From: Mytilinidion resinicola
Taxonomy: Eukaryota; Ascomycota; Dothideomycetes; Mytilinidiales; Mytilinidiaceae
NCBI RefSeq assembly: GCF_010093595.1
Contig: NW_022985438.1
Coordinates: 547,241 to 611,240 of the forward strand
Direction: 5' to 3'
DNA: 64,000 nt
Shown here piece by piece: positions 1 through 10,651 of the stretch. Numbering within the stretch: position 1 is the first letter of the stretch; every line of letters starts with the position of its first letter. Below the pieces are notes generated by a model, which worked only from the letters and a program-made list of their open reading frames with translations, was not told the origin of the DNA and did no database searches. Both the position numbers and the translations under genes were made by a program.

Positions 1-1
1 G

Positions 2-1161
2 GCCAGCGAGGAGCGCAAACGCCGCGCCAAGCAGCTCGAGATGCAACGCAAGGAGATGTCACGGAGTGGACGAGCAGCTGGCGGTGCTGGCCCGCGCGCT
101 CCCCAGTATCCCACATACACCCCCAGCGTGCCCGCCACCGTCACAGACACGTACGAGAGCTACGAGGCGGAGAAGAAGAAGAGCAGCAAACCACTCGTCA
201 CCCGCGGCAAGGGCATGCAGCTAGGCAAGAAGTCGAAGACCAGCTCCATGTTCGACCAAGTTGCCGGCGACCTACCCCCAGAATCCGAGCCGCTCGTGCA
301 ATCCCCCAAAGCGGCGCCCGCTGTTGCCCCTGCTTCCGCGCGCCCGTCAACGTCCTACGACCGCGAACCAGTCCACATCACGACGTCCGAGCACATCTCC
401 GCCCGCCTCGACCGCGAAGGCCTGCTGAAGTCGTTCGAAGTTCGGGGCGACCTGTCACTGCGCATTTCGGACGCCGCACTGACGCAAGTCAAGCTCGCGC
501 TGGCGCTCGGCGAGACGCGCAATGCGCAGCTAATCACGCACCCTAAAGCCGACAAGGCCGTCTTCAAGAACTCGCGCAACATCCAGCTCTCAGACACGTC
601 CAAGGGCTTTCCCGTCAACATGGCCATTGCCGTTGTCAAGTGGAAGCTTGCGCCCAAGGCAGAGGACGTGTCCGACCCGCCCATCACGTTCCGCGCGTGG
701 GTCGAGGAGAGCGGTGGAACATACAACATCACCGTTGAATACGAGCACAGCGGCGCCGACGTGCTCAACGACGTCGCCGTCACCATCCCGTTCGCCACGG
801 ACGAGCCCAACGTCAGCTCCTTCGACGCCGTGTACGAGGTCAGCGGGGATAGCCTGGAGTGGAACATCGGCACCGTCGACGAGGAGCACTCATCCGGCAG
901 CTTCGAGTTCGAGGCGAGCGCGGAGAGCGAGGCAGAGTTCTTCCCCATGCGCATCAAGTTCTCGAAATCGAAGCCGTTTGTCGACATTAGCGTAAGTTTC
1001 TTCTTCTCTCCCCATGAACCTCGTGGCATATTCCCCAAACTACAACACTCATCTAACCCACATCTGTGCAGGTCTCGTCCGTCTCCCTCATCAGCATGGG
1101 CCAGGACATCAACTTCTCCACCGACGTCAAGTCCGTCGCCGATGTCTATGAGGTCTCGTAA
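2..1161 (+). CDS. RET2: Coatomer subunit delta (delta-COP), 3' part
   Basis: Delta subunit of the COPI coat, which works with the other coatomer subunits in Golgi-to-ER vesicle transport. The gene enters the window already open in frame 2; the N-terminal longin-like domain and the start codon lie upstream. What is here is a charged linker (KRRAKQLEMQRKEM), a Ser/Pro-rich linker and the C-terminal mu-homology domain, beginning near VHITTSEHISARLDREG and including GDLSLRISD and the F-x-R-x-W-V-E segment. Exons 2..991 and 1072..1161; the intron 992..1071 (GTAAGT..CAG, 80 nt) joins FVDIS to VSSVSLISMGQD in phase 0. Unspliced reading runs into a foreign tail. The last residues, DVKSVADVYEVS, match how this family ends. 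The 359 codons seen are about two thirds of a normal protein. Neighbour downstream is convergent. Confidence 0.95.
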
Positions 1162-1644
1162 ACGTTGTCTAGGGCCTAGTTTTCACATTTCTTGCATAGA
1201 TGATGTGGCCCCTGACGATTTCGCCGGTCTGGGGAGGGGGAACGAGCAGGGGCCGTTACGGGTTAGCGAGTGCATGTGCTTATGCTGCCGTGCAGAGGGT
1301 ACTAGCTAGGACGTACGTTGATGAAAAAAAAACGAAAATGAAAACGAAAGTTCCGAACCAAGAAGCTGGCACACCTGAACTGCGGTTTTGTGCCCTTCAT
1401 TGATGCTGATATAGACCGCATTTGCCTTTTGTTTCTCAGTCTCAAAACAGCTTATTCCATCCGAGATTGTTTGGGGTTTGTGTTCCAACATGTGATTCAA
1501 AGCCATCACATCCATCTATCAAAGCTCTCGCAGTCGTGGAAGATATCATGTACTCTAATCAGCATTCGTTCCTTTCATCCCGCATATCCTCATGCCCTCG
1601 GAGTTTTCCCCGTCCGGAAGACCCTCAGTGCAGTCCTATCAGCC

Positions 1645-1672
1645 GCCATCCGCCATCCGCCATCCGCCATAG
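1645..1672. repeat. Heptamer tandem repeat (CCGCCAT)
   Basis: About four perfect copies of a 7-bp unit, ccgccat, in the spacer between the convergent delta-COP and F-box genes. It is a simple microsatellite in probable 3' UTR or spacer. No coding role is apparent. Confidence 0.85.
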
Positions 1673-1864
1673 GAACTTTTGATCGCAGTACACTATAATA
1701 CAAACAAAGGCAGCTCCAGAAACAGCAGCAATCGATCCCTTCGCCCATCGACTTTCCTTTCCCGGAACGTGAAAGAAACAGAGAAACTAAAACAACGCAT
1801 ACAGGTGTAATACATACCCATCCCGTCATAGCCCTTTCCATGAGGGTCGAATAAAGTAAAGAAA

Positions 1865-1930
1865 CCATAGACCATAGACCGTAGACCGTAGACCGTAGAC
1901 CGTAGACCGTAGACCGTAGACCATAGACCG
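1865..1930. repeat. Heptamer tandem repeat (GTAGACC)
   Basis: About nine copies of a 7-bp unit with two variants. It runs as two catagac-type units, about six cgtagac-type units, then one catagac-type unit. It lies in the same convergent spacer as the other heptamer repeat and about 90 bp beyond the F-box gene stop. The variant units at both ends and uniform units in the middle suggest expansion from the centre. Confidence 0.9.
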
Positions 1931-2019
1931 ATAGGCAAATCCACCCCTCAGCCGCCGACAACGCCCATCACCACCACCACCCCCCCTTTCTCAAAAACAC
2001 CCGCCCATCCCCTCTCAAC

Positions 2020-2533
2020 TCACTCCGCCGCCGCACCCACCCGATCACTCGCCCTCAACACGCCCGAAAACCGCCCCTCGCCTCCCCTCAAACACCCATC
2101 AAACTCCACCGCCGCCGCCTCGCCCTCATCCTCCCACCCCGTGTTCAGGAACCACGCCACATTCACCGCCGCGCACTCCACCGCGTCCACCTCCTGCACA
2201 ATCTCGCCCATCAGCGGGTCCTTGGTGCTCAGCATCGCCGGCGCGAGCGCGTTGTACCGCTTCGAGAAGAACGGGTGCCGCAGGAACGGGTGCGCGGGCT
2301 CGAGGCCCGCCTCGTCCAGGTTGGCGTGCGGGAGGCGCACGTAGCCGCAACTCACCAGCTCAAGCTGGCGGAGGTTGCTCTCGCGGTCGACGTCGGCGTT
2401 GGAGTGCGTGGAGCCGAAGTCGGCGAGGTTCTGGCCTGGCGAGATGATGTCGAGGATGTAGAGCCAGGAGCCCTCGCGGGGTTGTGTGCGAACGGCAGAT
2501 TGCACGTTGACCTGTGGTGGGGGTGGCGCTAGC

Positions 2534-2567
<34 letters not shown>

Positions 2568-5500
2568 GCTGCTGCTGTTGAGGAGGTACCAGGCCTGGTA
2601 TGGCGTGGGCTTGGAGTTGGGCTTGGACGTGGATATGGGCTTGAAGCTGGGCCTGCATATTGGGGATTTGCGCTTGGGCTTGCGCGCCTTGCTGGTTCTG
2701 CAAGTGGTTGATTTGGAGCTGCAGCGCTTGGATCTGGAGCGCAATGAGCTGCTGCGGCGGTCCGCCTTGTTGAGGAGCACCGTTTTGTAGTCCTAGTTGC
2801 CAGCCTGCGGCATTCGGCTGATTGATTGCTCCATTGTTATGAGCCCCATTATGGGCTTGTTGCACGTTGGCCATCGCCTGCTGAAGATTGAAGAAACCGT
2901 TGAAGTTCTGGTTTACGTTCTGGTTGGCGTTCTGGTTGGCATTCTGGGCCGCGTTCTGGTTGGCCAATACTCTCGGCATTGCAGTCAATGATACAGATTG
3001 AAGTGTTAGCTTGCTCAGTCGTGTCTTGTCGTGCTTCTTGACGAATTCTTGCAGTGCTGGCGGGGTAATCCAGCAGTTGCGCAGCGTGAGCTGCTCAACG
3101 TGGGGGAATGAGAGCATGACACCTCCAATCTGACTCGGAACAAGCAGCAACGCATCGCTGTTAAGAAGCACTGGAGCTGGGAGCACGTGCTTGTTCCTCG
3201 CATGTATACCTTCTGCATGCTCGCCACCAGCGGCCCAGCCAATGGTGAGGCTCTTGATATTCTTTCGGGGACTAATCATCTTTTTGAGTAGCTGGTAGAA
3301 AGGTTCAATAGCATGCTGAGGGTCGATACATGGTGTCTCCACATATCCAGCGTCGTCCTTGACCACATTCCGCCAATCTGGGAGAACTTGGATCGTGACT
3401 GTTTTCAGCTGCGGTAACGCATCCCAGAAATCCTGGCGACAGAGTGCGGAAGTGTATCGACTGGATATTCGAGCAACATTAAGCGTGTGGACGGTCTCAA
3501 ATGTTATCGGATTATCCATGATAGCCAACATGTACGACGAGAGGAATGCCCGCTGTGCCCATTCAGTTTCCATGAGCCACTCTTTCTGCGCCTTCGAAAG
3601 CTTCGTAGGAACTATTGAACTTCGCAGTTGAGCTAGATCGCTTGGCGGGGTGCCTGACGAATACAGCACTCCCACAGAAGGAGCCAGTGTCAGAACAGGG
3701 TCAGGAACCAAAACGTCAGCATCGGCGGGCACGTCCGCTGGATCATCCCGTCGGTCCTCCACGGTATATTCGTCTAGCGTGGCTTCAGCAACTAGGCACG
3801 GATCCAAGTAGGGAAACTTCAGTAACATGTCCGGGACGGCATGGGCGTCAATGATAGGCTTCAACTCTTTAAACGGAATGTTGACCGCCATTCTATAGAG
3901 AGTGGCAGTCTTCAGATCAACTTTTGCTTCGTCATGCACTTGATTGAGGTAAGCCCAGAGCTCCTGTTGGGCTTGCTCCTTGCGGTCTGGTATAGCCTTG
4001 GAGGAACCAAAGACTTCCGGCTGCTTTCGGATTATTCTAGCACGAATGGACCGATCCGGGCCCTTGAGCCAGCCAAGACCGCTGTCTAGTGAAAGCGCCA
4101 GCTCTTGGACCTTCTGAAGCATGGAGAAAGCTGTCTTCATCTTCGGTGTTTCGTCGGCGGCCAACTCAAGACCGGCGACATCATCGAATCGTCGATATTC
4201 TTCGAACGGCCATTCGTAGTTGCCCCAAAAGCTAGCATGGTTTTCAGTGGTGCCTTTGAAGGGCGGCTTCGCTAAAGCTTCTGCAATAATGTCAGCTCAA
4301 GTCGGATGTATCGACCTTATATAGCAACATACCTTCATCAACGTCAAAGCTCATGCCGTATTTCCGGATATGAGGCCCAAACCCACGGAATACATCCAAT
4401 CCATGGCCATCATAGACATCGTCTCCATTGGCGTTTTTCCACGACAGGCCCTTGTTTACTTCAACTTTGATCTTTCCTTTTCCTTTGTAGTCCGGCTTCT
4501 TGTCCTGGCCTAACATGCCATAGATTTCAGTATTGAAAGGAACAACGACAGTCCTAAACAGGACCTGCGAGACGTGCTTGTCGAACTCGCGGGACACCAA
4601 CCTCATCGACTTAATGTCATCCCGTGAGAGATAGCTCGCGATCTCCTCAAACATCTCTGTTGGTAGGCGCTCTTTTGGCCAGCCTGGCACAACTGTCCTC
4701 AAGTTCTGCAAGGATCTCACCTTGAGCTTAAGGATCTTACTTGGGCGGACAGAGTCAAGTGCGTTCAGACCTCTCCGCTTCAGCCGCGATCCATTCGAGA
4801 ATCTGTCAGAAATGGGGAAGTAGCGCGATGGAATCTTAGAGCTATCGCGGATATCCGGCCACACATCCGTAGCGCCCGGCTGCGAACGTTCGCTATGATA
4901 GAGTACCGCAGAGACGGCGCCTTTTTTCTCCAGGACAGACATGAGATCCGTATTGTTCGCATCGATCGTATCGATCGCATCAACTTTGTCTCGCGGACGC
5001 TTTACGAAATTGTTTTCTGCACTCCAGCGGCTAAATCTCTCTCTCATTACTTGCATGGCCTGCATCTGAGAGGACCCCCGGGAGGGATTGTTACCACGAT
5101 TGGACCCGAGAGCGATGAGTGAGTCCTCGTATTCCTGGCTGGAAAGAAAATCGTCGTAGTCGTCGGCGCCTTCTGAATCCGAGTCGACCCAGTTTTCAAA
5201 GCGGTTAGCTAGTCTGGGCATGTCCCGTGCCTGACGACGTGATGGAACGGGGCGACGAGCGCTGTTGGATGCGTCGGGCCAGTCACCCGCCGACAATTCT
5301 TCCAGATCGTTGAGGTAGTTTCCTCTGTACCCCTGGCTCAAATGTGAAGAGAAAGAAGTGTTGTTGGCTCTCATGGAGCGAAGTAAAGCACGACCATCTG
5401 CACGACGTTGGGCATGGGTGAACTCTGAGACGTCTGAGCGCTGAGAGTTTCCGCGGTCTCCTAGAAGTGAGCCAACCGAATTTGGCGTGCCACCTTGCGA

Positions 5501-6287
5501 AAGAGACCGCGGCATATAGTTCTCACTCCCGCTGCCTATTCGGCGATGCACCCGCGACCGGCGAGGTGAGAGGGCATGGTTGTTTGGGGTCGCCGGCGAA
5601 TTTGGGGCCTCAAGTAGCCCAGATTCATACAGTCCAGATCCAGGCGGTGGGGAAGCAGCGCCAAAGAGACTGCTCCGCGCGTGTCGATGACTTCCACTGT
5701 TTGTAGCCATCACGCTTACTGGCACCGCATTCCCATCAGTAGGAGTTTGCGATGAAGACAAGCTAGAACTTCCCAGCCCCGTGGCCTCAGATAGATATAT
5801 CATGTCGTCTTCCATTAGGAACCTGGAAGCGAGGAGCTGGTTGCGGCGACGGCGCCGGGGCGTAGATCGTGGAGGTGTCATATTTTCTGAGGTTGCGACA
5901 GTCTCGTTATTGTTTGCTTGCGCGAGGCCACCTACCATAGGCTCGCTGCGGACGAAGGAGGAGCTACGTGTGTTGGTAGACCGTTCACGAAGGCTGCTGA
6001 GACGTCCAGTAATATGAGCGCTAAAAGCCTGTAGACGGGAATATTAGCAGTCAGTCTTTATACAACGAACATATGTGAAGGCCGATAACCCAGATGTGGG
6101 CTGGTGATGATACAGGCAACAGGGTGTCGAAACTTACATCGTCGCCAAGGTCGACATCATAGCGGTCGTCCATATCGCTATGGCTTAGATCACCATCTGT
6201 CTCGAATCGCGCGAGCGTGGGATACGAAGACTGCTCGGACTGCCGTCCAGCAGGTGTGTGCCGGTTCCTCAGACGCCTGTCGGACAT
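2020..6287 (-). CDS. F-box protein with Asn/Gln-rich region and poly-Gln tract
   Basis: A 1368-aa protein, probably a substrate receptor of an SCF ubiquitin ligase. Exons on the minus strand: 6287..6138, 6028..4333 and 4280..2020. Introns are 6137..6029 (GTAAGT..CAG, phase 0) and 4332..4281 (GTATGT..CAG, phase 1); the summed length is a multiple of three. The start is MSDRRLRNRHTPAG. Residues 1-480 are Ser/Arg-rich and disordered. The F-box is near 499-545 (RLPTEMFEEIASYLSRDDIK, then MRLVSREF). The second half has LRR-like stretches (FPHVEQLTLRNCWITPPALQ). There is an Asn-Gln repeat at about 1052-1075 and a CAA/CAG run coding about 17 Gln near 1181-1199. I cannot name the target. The F-box call is firm; the leucine-rich part is weaker. 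The two large open frames would look like separate genes if the 52-nt intron were missed. Confidence 0.87.
2527..2583 (-). repeat. Coding CAA/CAG repeat (poly-Gln)
   Basis: Trinucleotide run read on the minus strand as CAG then CAA codons, inside exon 3 of the F-box gene. Mixed CAG and CAA codons suggest it is older or more stable than a pure run. The plus-strand reading gives a meaningless poly-Leu/Val frame. Confidence 0.9.
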
Positions 6288-6906
6288 GGCGAAGGCTGCT
6301 CAAGAAAGGTAGCTATTGGAGGGGTAGATGCGGTGATGTATGCGGCTCAAGTAGTCGGAAGCGTGAGCGGAGACCATGGGCGAGGCCGGAGTAGAGACAA
6401 CTGCAACGGTGGGGAACAGCCGAGTCATGAAAGCGGGTGTCTTGCCGTCACAAAGCAGGCCGTGGTGTTGCGTTTGCTGTTTGTTCGACCCCGACGAGCT
6501 CCGCGACGTCGTTGCTTCAACCTCAAAAAAGGGCCGTCCGAGGGCCCCGCGCTCTGATTTTCTGCCCCGTACGCCGAGGTCCACTATATGCATTTTTATA
6601 TATATGGTTATATGCGGAATCAATCGGACTTCTTATTCGTAATAGACAACTAGCAGCATGTTCAAAGTGCCAGAATCACAGCGCATAGTGGTTGCTATAT
6701 GTTCACGAGGCCTAGCCAATCCCGCACAAGTTCGACAATATCTGGCCGGGTGTTGGCTTGTGAGATGAGGACAGTGGCATGATGGTATAGTGTGAAGATG
6801 GAGTTGACGGTGTCAAGGACGGCTACGTATCGAATCAAACGCCCAGTTTCATGCATTATATAAACCCTGTAGAGATAGAACGACAGACTCCGGCTTCCTC
6901 CAGGTA
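6288..6906. promoter_or_regulatory. Upstream region of the F-box gene and 3' flank of the SUKH gene
   Basis: About 620 bp without a supported gene. Reading away from the F-box start, it includes an AT-rich stretch near 6585-6612 (tatatgcatttttatatatatgg) that could serve as core promoter sequence for the minus-strand F-box gene. The far end contains the 3' flank of the SUKH gene. No further motif is convincing. Confidence 0.35.
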
Positions 6907-8310
6907 TTACCGGAGCCCATACGCGAAGACATCATGACTATACAGCGGCCTGCCTTGCGCATCCTCTTCATCCATCGTATCCTCCCGCGCCGTCTCGCCC
7001 GCTAGATATTCCAGAAACTCCCGGAAGCAGCTAAAAGTCTGCATCTTGGCTGCTTGCGGACACCACGAGATTATCAGCCAGGTCAGCTCGTCGCTCCCTT
7101 CTTTACTACCATACGCAGCATTGAGGCATTCCATGAACTGCTTCTTCGTTTCCTCGTCCGACTCTTCGTATGTCTCCCACAATAGCTTACGGGCCACTTC
7201 GATGACTTCTGGCTCAATCATCCAAACCAATACCGTCTCCGCGTCGCCCGCGTTGATCAGCACTGTGTGATCGAATTTTGGCCAAACCGTTTTGAATGGG
7301 AGACCTGGGATGTTGGTCAAGTCGATGCCCTCTTCGTCCCATTCCTGTTGGTGCCCCTGGGCATCGTAGATGCGTACAGCGTCGGTGCCGCTGAGCTCTG
7401 GCTCGCCAAAGAAACCGTTCCACCACTGGTCCAGCCCGTTGCTCACCAACAGAAACTCTTTGAAGTCGTCAGGGAGGCCGGACTTGCAACCTAGCCTCCT
7501 CTCTAGAGCCGTGACTTCCTCAGCGGAGGCGGGTTCGCGGATAATCGTAGTAGGAGGGTTGTCGGGATCGTAATCGGTTTCTTCCCAGATGGCGTTCTTG
7601 AGCGTGTTATCGTTACACAGCTGAACGAGCTCTCTCATCGACTTGTTCTCGTAGGGTCGCCGTAATGGGCCGTCCTTTATCCTCTTCTGGAACGTCTTCA
7701 GTACCTCCTCTCCAAAGGCCCTGACCTTCCCGTCATCAAGTCCGAGTTCTTGTGCTACAACTTTATCCTTCAACATACTCCATGCCAGCCTCGATTTTGA
7801 TAATTCCCGGTACATCATATGGAAATTGTCCGCAATCGTCTTTACAATCTCCTGCGCCTTGTCCTTTCGGCCTTGGAATATAGCGAGGTCCAGGGCCGCT
7901 GCGTAGTCGTCAGGCCGTAACGTCGCACTCCCCCAAACTGCTGCTTTGGCATATCCTTGGGCAGTCTCGAGTAGCTTCTCCAACCCTCCCTCCTCCTTGT
8001 GGGTATCTCGTTTCCATAGGAGCCTCTCGTTTTCCAGCTTCGCGAGGTACTTCAGTGTTCGTTCCTCAGCCGGGATGGCAGCTGGCCATGAGTTGGTCGC
8101 TTCCCACGCAAAGTACAGCCCGGGACTCCAGGAGGCTCTGCAGGTGCTGTTGAAGTCCGCGGTGATGTTGAAGAGCGAAGTGGCGATGTCGATGTATCCC
8201 AGCAGAGCAAACTCCAAGGCAATATCCGTGCAGTTGCGCGCAACGTCCCAGGTAACCTTCTCTATCAGCGTCTGATGCGGGTCGAACTTCCGGCCCATTT
8301 TGAATGCCAT
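6907..8310 (-). CDS. SUKH (SMI1/KNR4) domain protein
   Basis: A 467-aa protein from ATG 8310 with a C-terminal SMI1/KNR4-type (SUKH) domain at about 255-445. It shows EVTALERRLG, LPDDFKEFLLVSNGLDQWWN, then the FxTVWPKFDHTVLINAGD and TWLIISWCPQ segments. In yeast the family scaffolds cell-wall and stress signalling, but this is not the classic Knr4 architecture: the first 250 residues are helical and unassigned. The frame is open upstream without a stop to 8451 (47 codons, starting right after a TAG at 8454..8452). That part reads like protein (FPGLYRDIWFDCG) but has no ATG. So an upstream exon is possible, with an acceptor either at the TAG or at the CAG just before GTCATTCC. I give the first ATG as a safe minimum. 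Confidence 0.8.
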   Translation of the reverse strand: MAFKMGRKFDPHQTLIEKVTWDVARNCTDIALEFALLGYIDIATSLFNITADFNSTCRASWSPGLYFAWEATNSWPAAIPAEERTLKYLAKLENERLLWKRDTHKEEGGLEKLLETAQGYAKAAVWGSATLRPDDYAAALDLAIFQGRKDKAQEIVKTIADNFHMMYRELSKSRLAWSMLKDKVVAQELGLDDGKVRAFGEEVLKTFQKRIKDGPLRRPYENKSMRELVQLCNDNTLKNAIWEETDYDPDNPPTTIIREPASAEEVTALERRLGCKSGLPDDFKEFLLVSNGLDQWWNGFFGEPELSGTDAVRIYDAQGHQQEWDEEGIDLTNIPGLPFKTVWPKFDHTVLINAGDAETVLVWMIEPEVIEVARKLLWETYEESDEETKKQFMECLNAAYGSKEGSDELTWLIISWCPQAAKMQTFSCFREFLEYLAGETAREDTMDEEDAQGRPLYSHDVFAYGLR

Positions 8311-8451
8311 TTCGGCAGGCTGGGGAATGACCTGGGTAATAAAGCAGGCAGAGGATCGCTGGCAGGGAATAAGAGCCTTGCCACAATCAAACCAGATGTC
8401 GCGATACAGTCCAGGAAAGCAGAGGACGGTGGGGCACTCGATAGCTCTCTT

Positions 8452-10651
8452 CTACAGCGGCCCCTCCGCGGTGATTAGACCCAGGACCCCACGGCGGCCA
8501 TGACTCGATGGACACTCCTGGTACGGAGGGGCATCAGTTGCTGGAAACCTTTAGCTCCGTACCAGACTTGGGCCGCAAATCGACCCTTTGCCGGTGCCCC
8601 TCTGCGACTCATTGACGGCTCACTCGACGATCACCGGCAGCAGAGAGGGGTTCGGCAGCACGGGCACCTCCCGAATGTCTTCGGCAGGCAGCGCTGGAAC
8701 ATTCACCGGCTCGCCCAGGCGGTCCCATGGCGCTGGCCTTGCCGTCCCGATCGTGGGAGGCAATCAAGTGCCGCAGGCGGCGTGCTAGCAGGGTGGCACA
8801 GGCTGGAAGGCCTGAAGGCCTGATGACTTCGCTTTTAGAGTTTCTTGTGCATGAATGGGGTTACGCAATACTCATCCAGGTCGGGCTCGGGCAGACAATT
8901 GGCCAGAGCGGGCAAGGCTGATGGATGAAGTCGGGAGACCCCGAAAGAGAGGCCGTAAGCGCTGCATGGCCAAACTCAAAATATGTTCCCGGGTGTTCGC
9001 CCCGATAGCAGCCCGCCACGGCGTGCCGTCTGCCGATGGCGTGCATATGGAGGCTGTTTAGAGATTCCAGATGCATGACAGAGATAGTCGTGCTGGGAGG
9101 CTTCCATGGCTGCGGTGGACAAAAGGCCCCGGACGGGTGAGGTGAAGCGAAGTCGTTCCCAGGATCGTGCAAGTCAGGCGTCACCGATCATGCAAGTCAA
9201 GGGGCTAGTAACATTCGCCATGCAAAAAGGGCACGCGGGGAACAGACCGCACCGCATGCCGCACGTCGCCTCGAGGCTGGGTTCAGGGGTGCTTCACCGC
9301 TCGCCGGGTTCGCTCTTCACATCCTCCACAGTTCGATGCTTGGCGTTGTACAGGCTACGCAAGATACACATGCAGACTCATTCCCCGTGGCCTATCTTCC
9401 ATCTCCTGAATCGCGGGCGCCGGCCCTGGTTGCTTTAGGCTTAGACTTGCAATGTACATTGTCGCGTTACAGCCCCTCTGTATGTCCTTAGCCCGAGGTC
9501 CGAGTACGCAAACGGTGTCCACGCTTTGGCAATATTAGTGGCATACAACACCAGGATACCTAGAGTTGACAGCACCTCGCTCCTTCTTTTGGCCATGAAG
9601 AAACCATCGAGAACCCTCAGAAATCACGGTAACTCGGCCCTTCTTTTAACCATAAGTTAACATGGAAAAGTCAAATCCGATGTGCGTATAGTGAAACTCC
9701 ACGGCAAGCTTTCCTCGTTATAGAATACACCTTTGTACCGTTCTGTTCAATACATATATGTATATCAACATTCACGATTTCTACCCAATCCCCGCTCTCA
9801 CATCCAGCCCAACGCCGTCTCAAAAGTCAGCCAACCCCCACCACCTCCACTCATAATTCCTCTCTTCCCCTGCGAAATCAATACGCGCTCTCATCCTCCC
9901 GAGTCCCATCGCTTCCTCCAAGCACTTACGACGGACATGCCCAATCCCACATGACTCGCGCCGCATACCATACCCTCCCTCCTCTGGCCCACACGCAACC
10001 CAACCCAACCCCACCCCGCTACCGCACTACCGATACTCGCACAGTACTGCCACGCTGTCCAGCCCCGCCTGTCTGCCATCAAATCCCAAATAACCCCGAA
10101 CCTAGTCTCTCGCCCCTCATTTCAACAAAGCCCGTCGAATCGTCACATAGTTAGTACAAGTCACACACATGTCACGTTTTAAGTAAAGCACGAATAATCC
10201 GCTGTCTCAAGACCCTCGGACAGCTATCCCATCCACATTCATTTCCCATTCTCTAAACCCTATTTTGTATGTATCACACTCAAGAAAAGACGAAGAGGAA
10301 GAAGAAGAAATTAGACCAGAAGCGTAAGAAAAAAAAAAGTGGTATATCAGCCATCCCAAACCCTCCAAAACCAACCCCCACCACCAGCAACACAACCACC
10401 AACGCCCCCCCCCCCCAAATTTTGGAACCTTTCCATTTTCAACCTCCCGCTTTCCACAATGATAACAGGGGAAAATGTTGCTAAGAACGCTCACTTGAAA
10501 ACTCACAATATCCACCCTACCATCCCACCTCAGAAAACCCAGAGGAACTCATCCGTTTTTAGCTAGAAATAGTAGATTCCAGAAATCAGATTTCCAAGTC
10601 GCATACACCCACCCACACCCTCCTCTCCTCTTTTTCAGTCGCTGGCGTAAC
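8452..10651. other. Intergenic region, no supported gene
   Basis: About 2.2 kb between two minus-strand genes. Open frames here (up to 110 codons) lack domains, plausible starts or splice sites, and occur on both strands at the same places. The part near 10265-10340 is purine-rich (gaagaggaagaagaag), and a run of nine or more C lies near 10408. Both are low complexity. Probably the promoter of the SUKH gene plus a long 3' UTR of the zinc-cluster gene. Confidence 0.5.

Noticed and set aside
355..1038. Minus-strand 227-codon frame
   Set aside because: Antisense of the delta-COP coding region; no domain, explained by GC-rich codon use.
2514..2790. Plus-strand frames rich in Leu and Val
   Set aside because: They are the antisense of the poly-Gln and Gln-rich coding run of the F-box gene.
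8500..9438. Several plus and minus frames of 64-110 codons
   Set aside because: No domains, starts or splice signals, and they overlap on both strands; consistent with GC-rich non-coding DNA.
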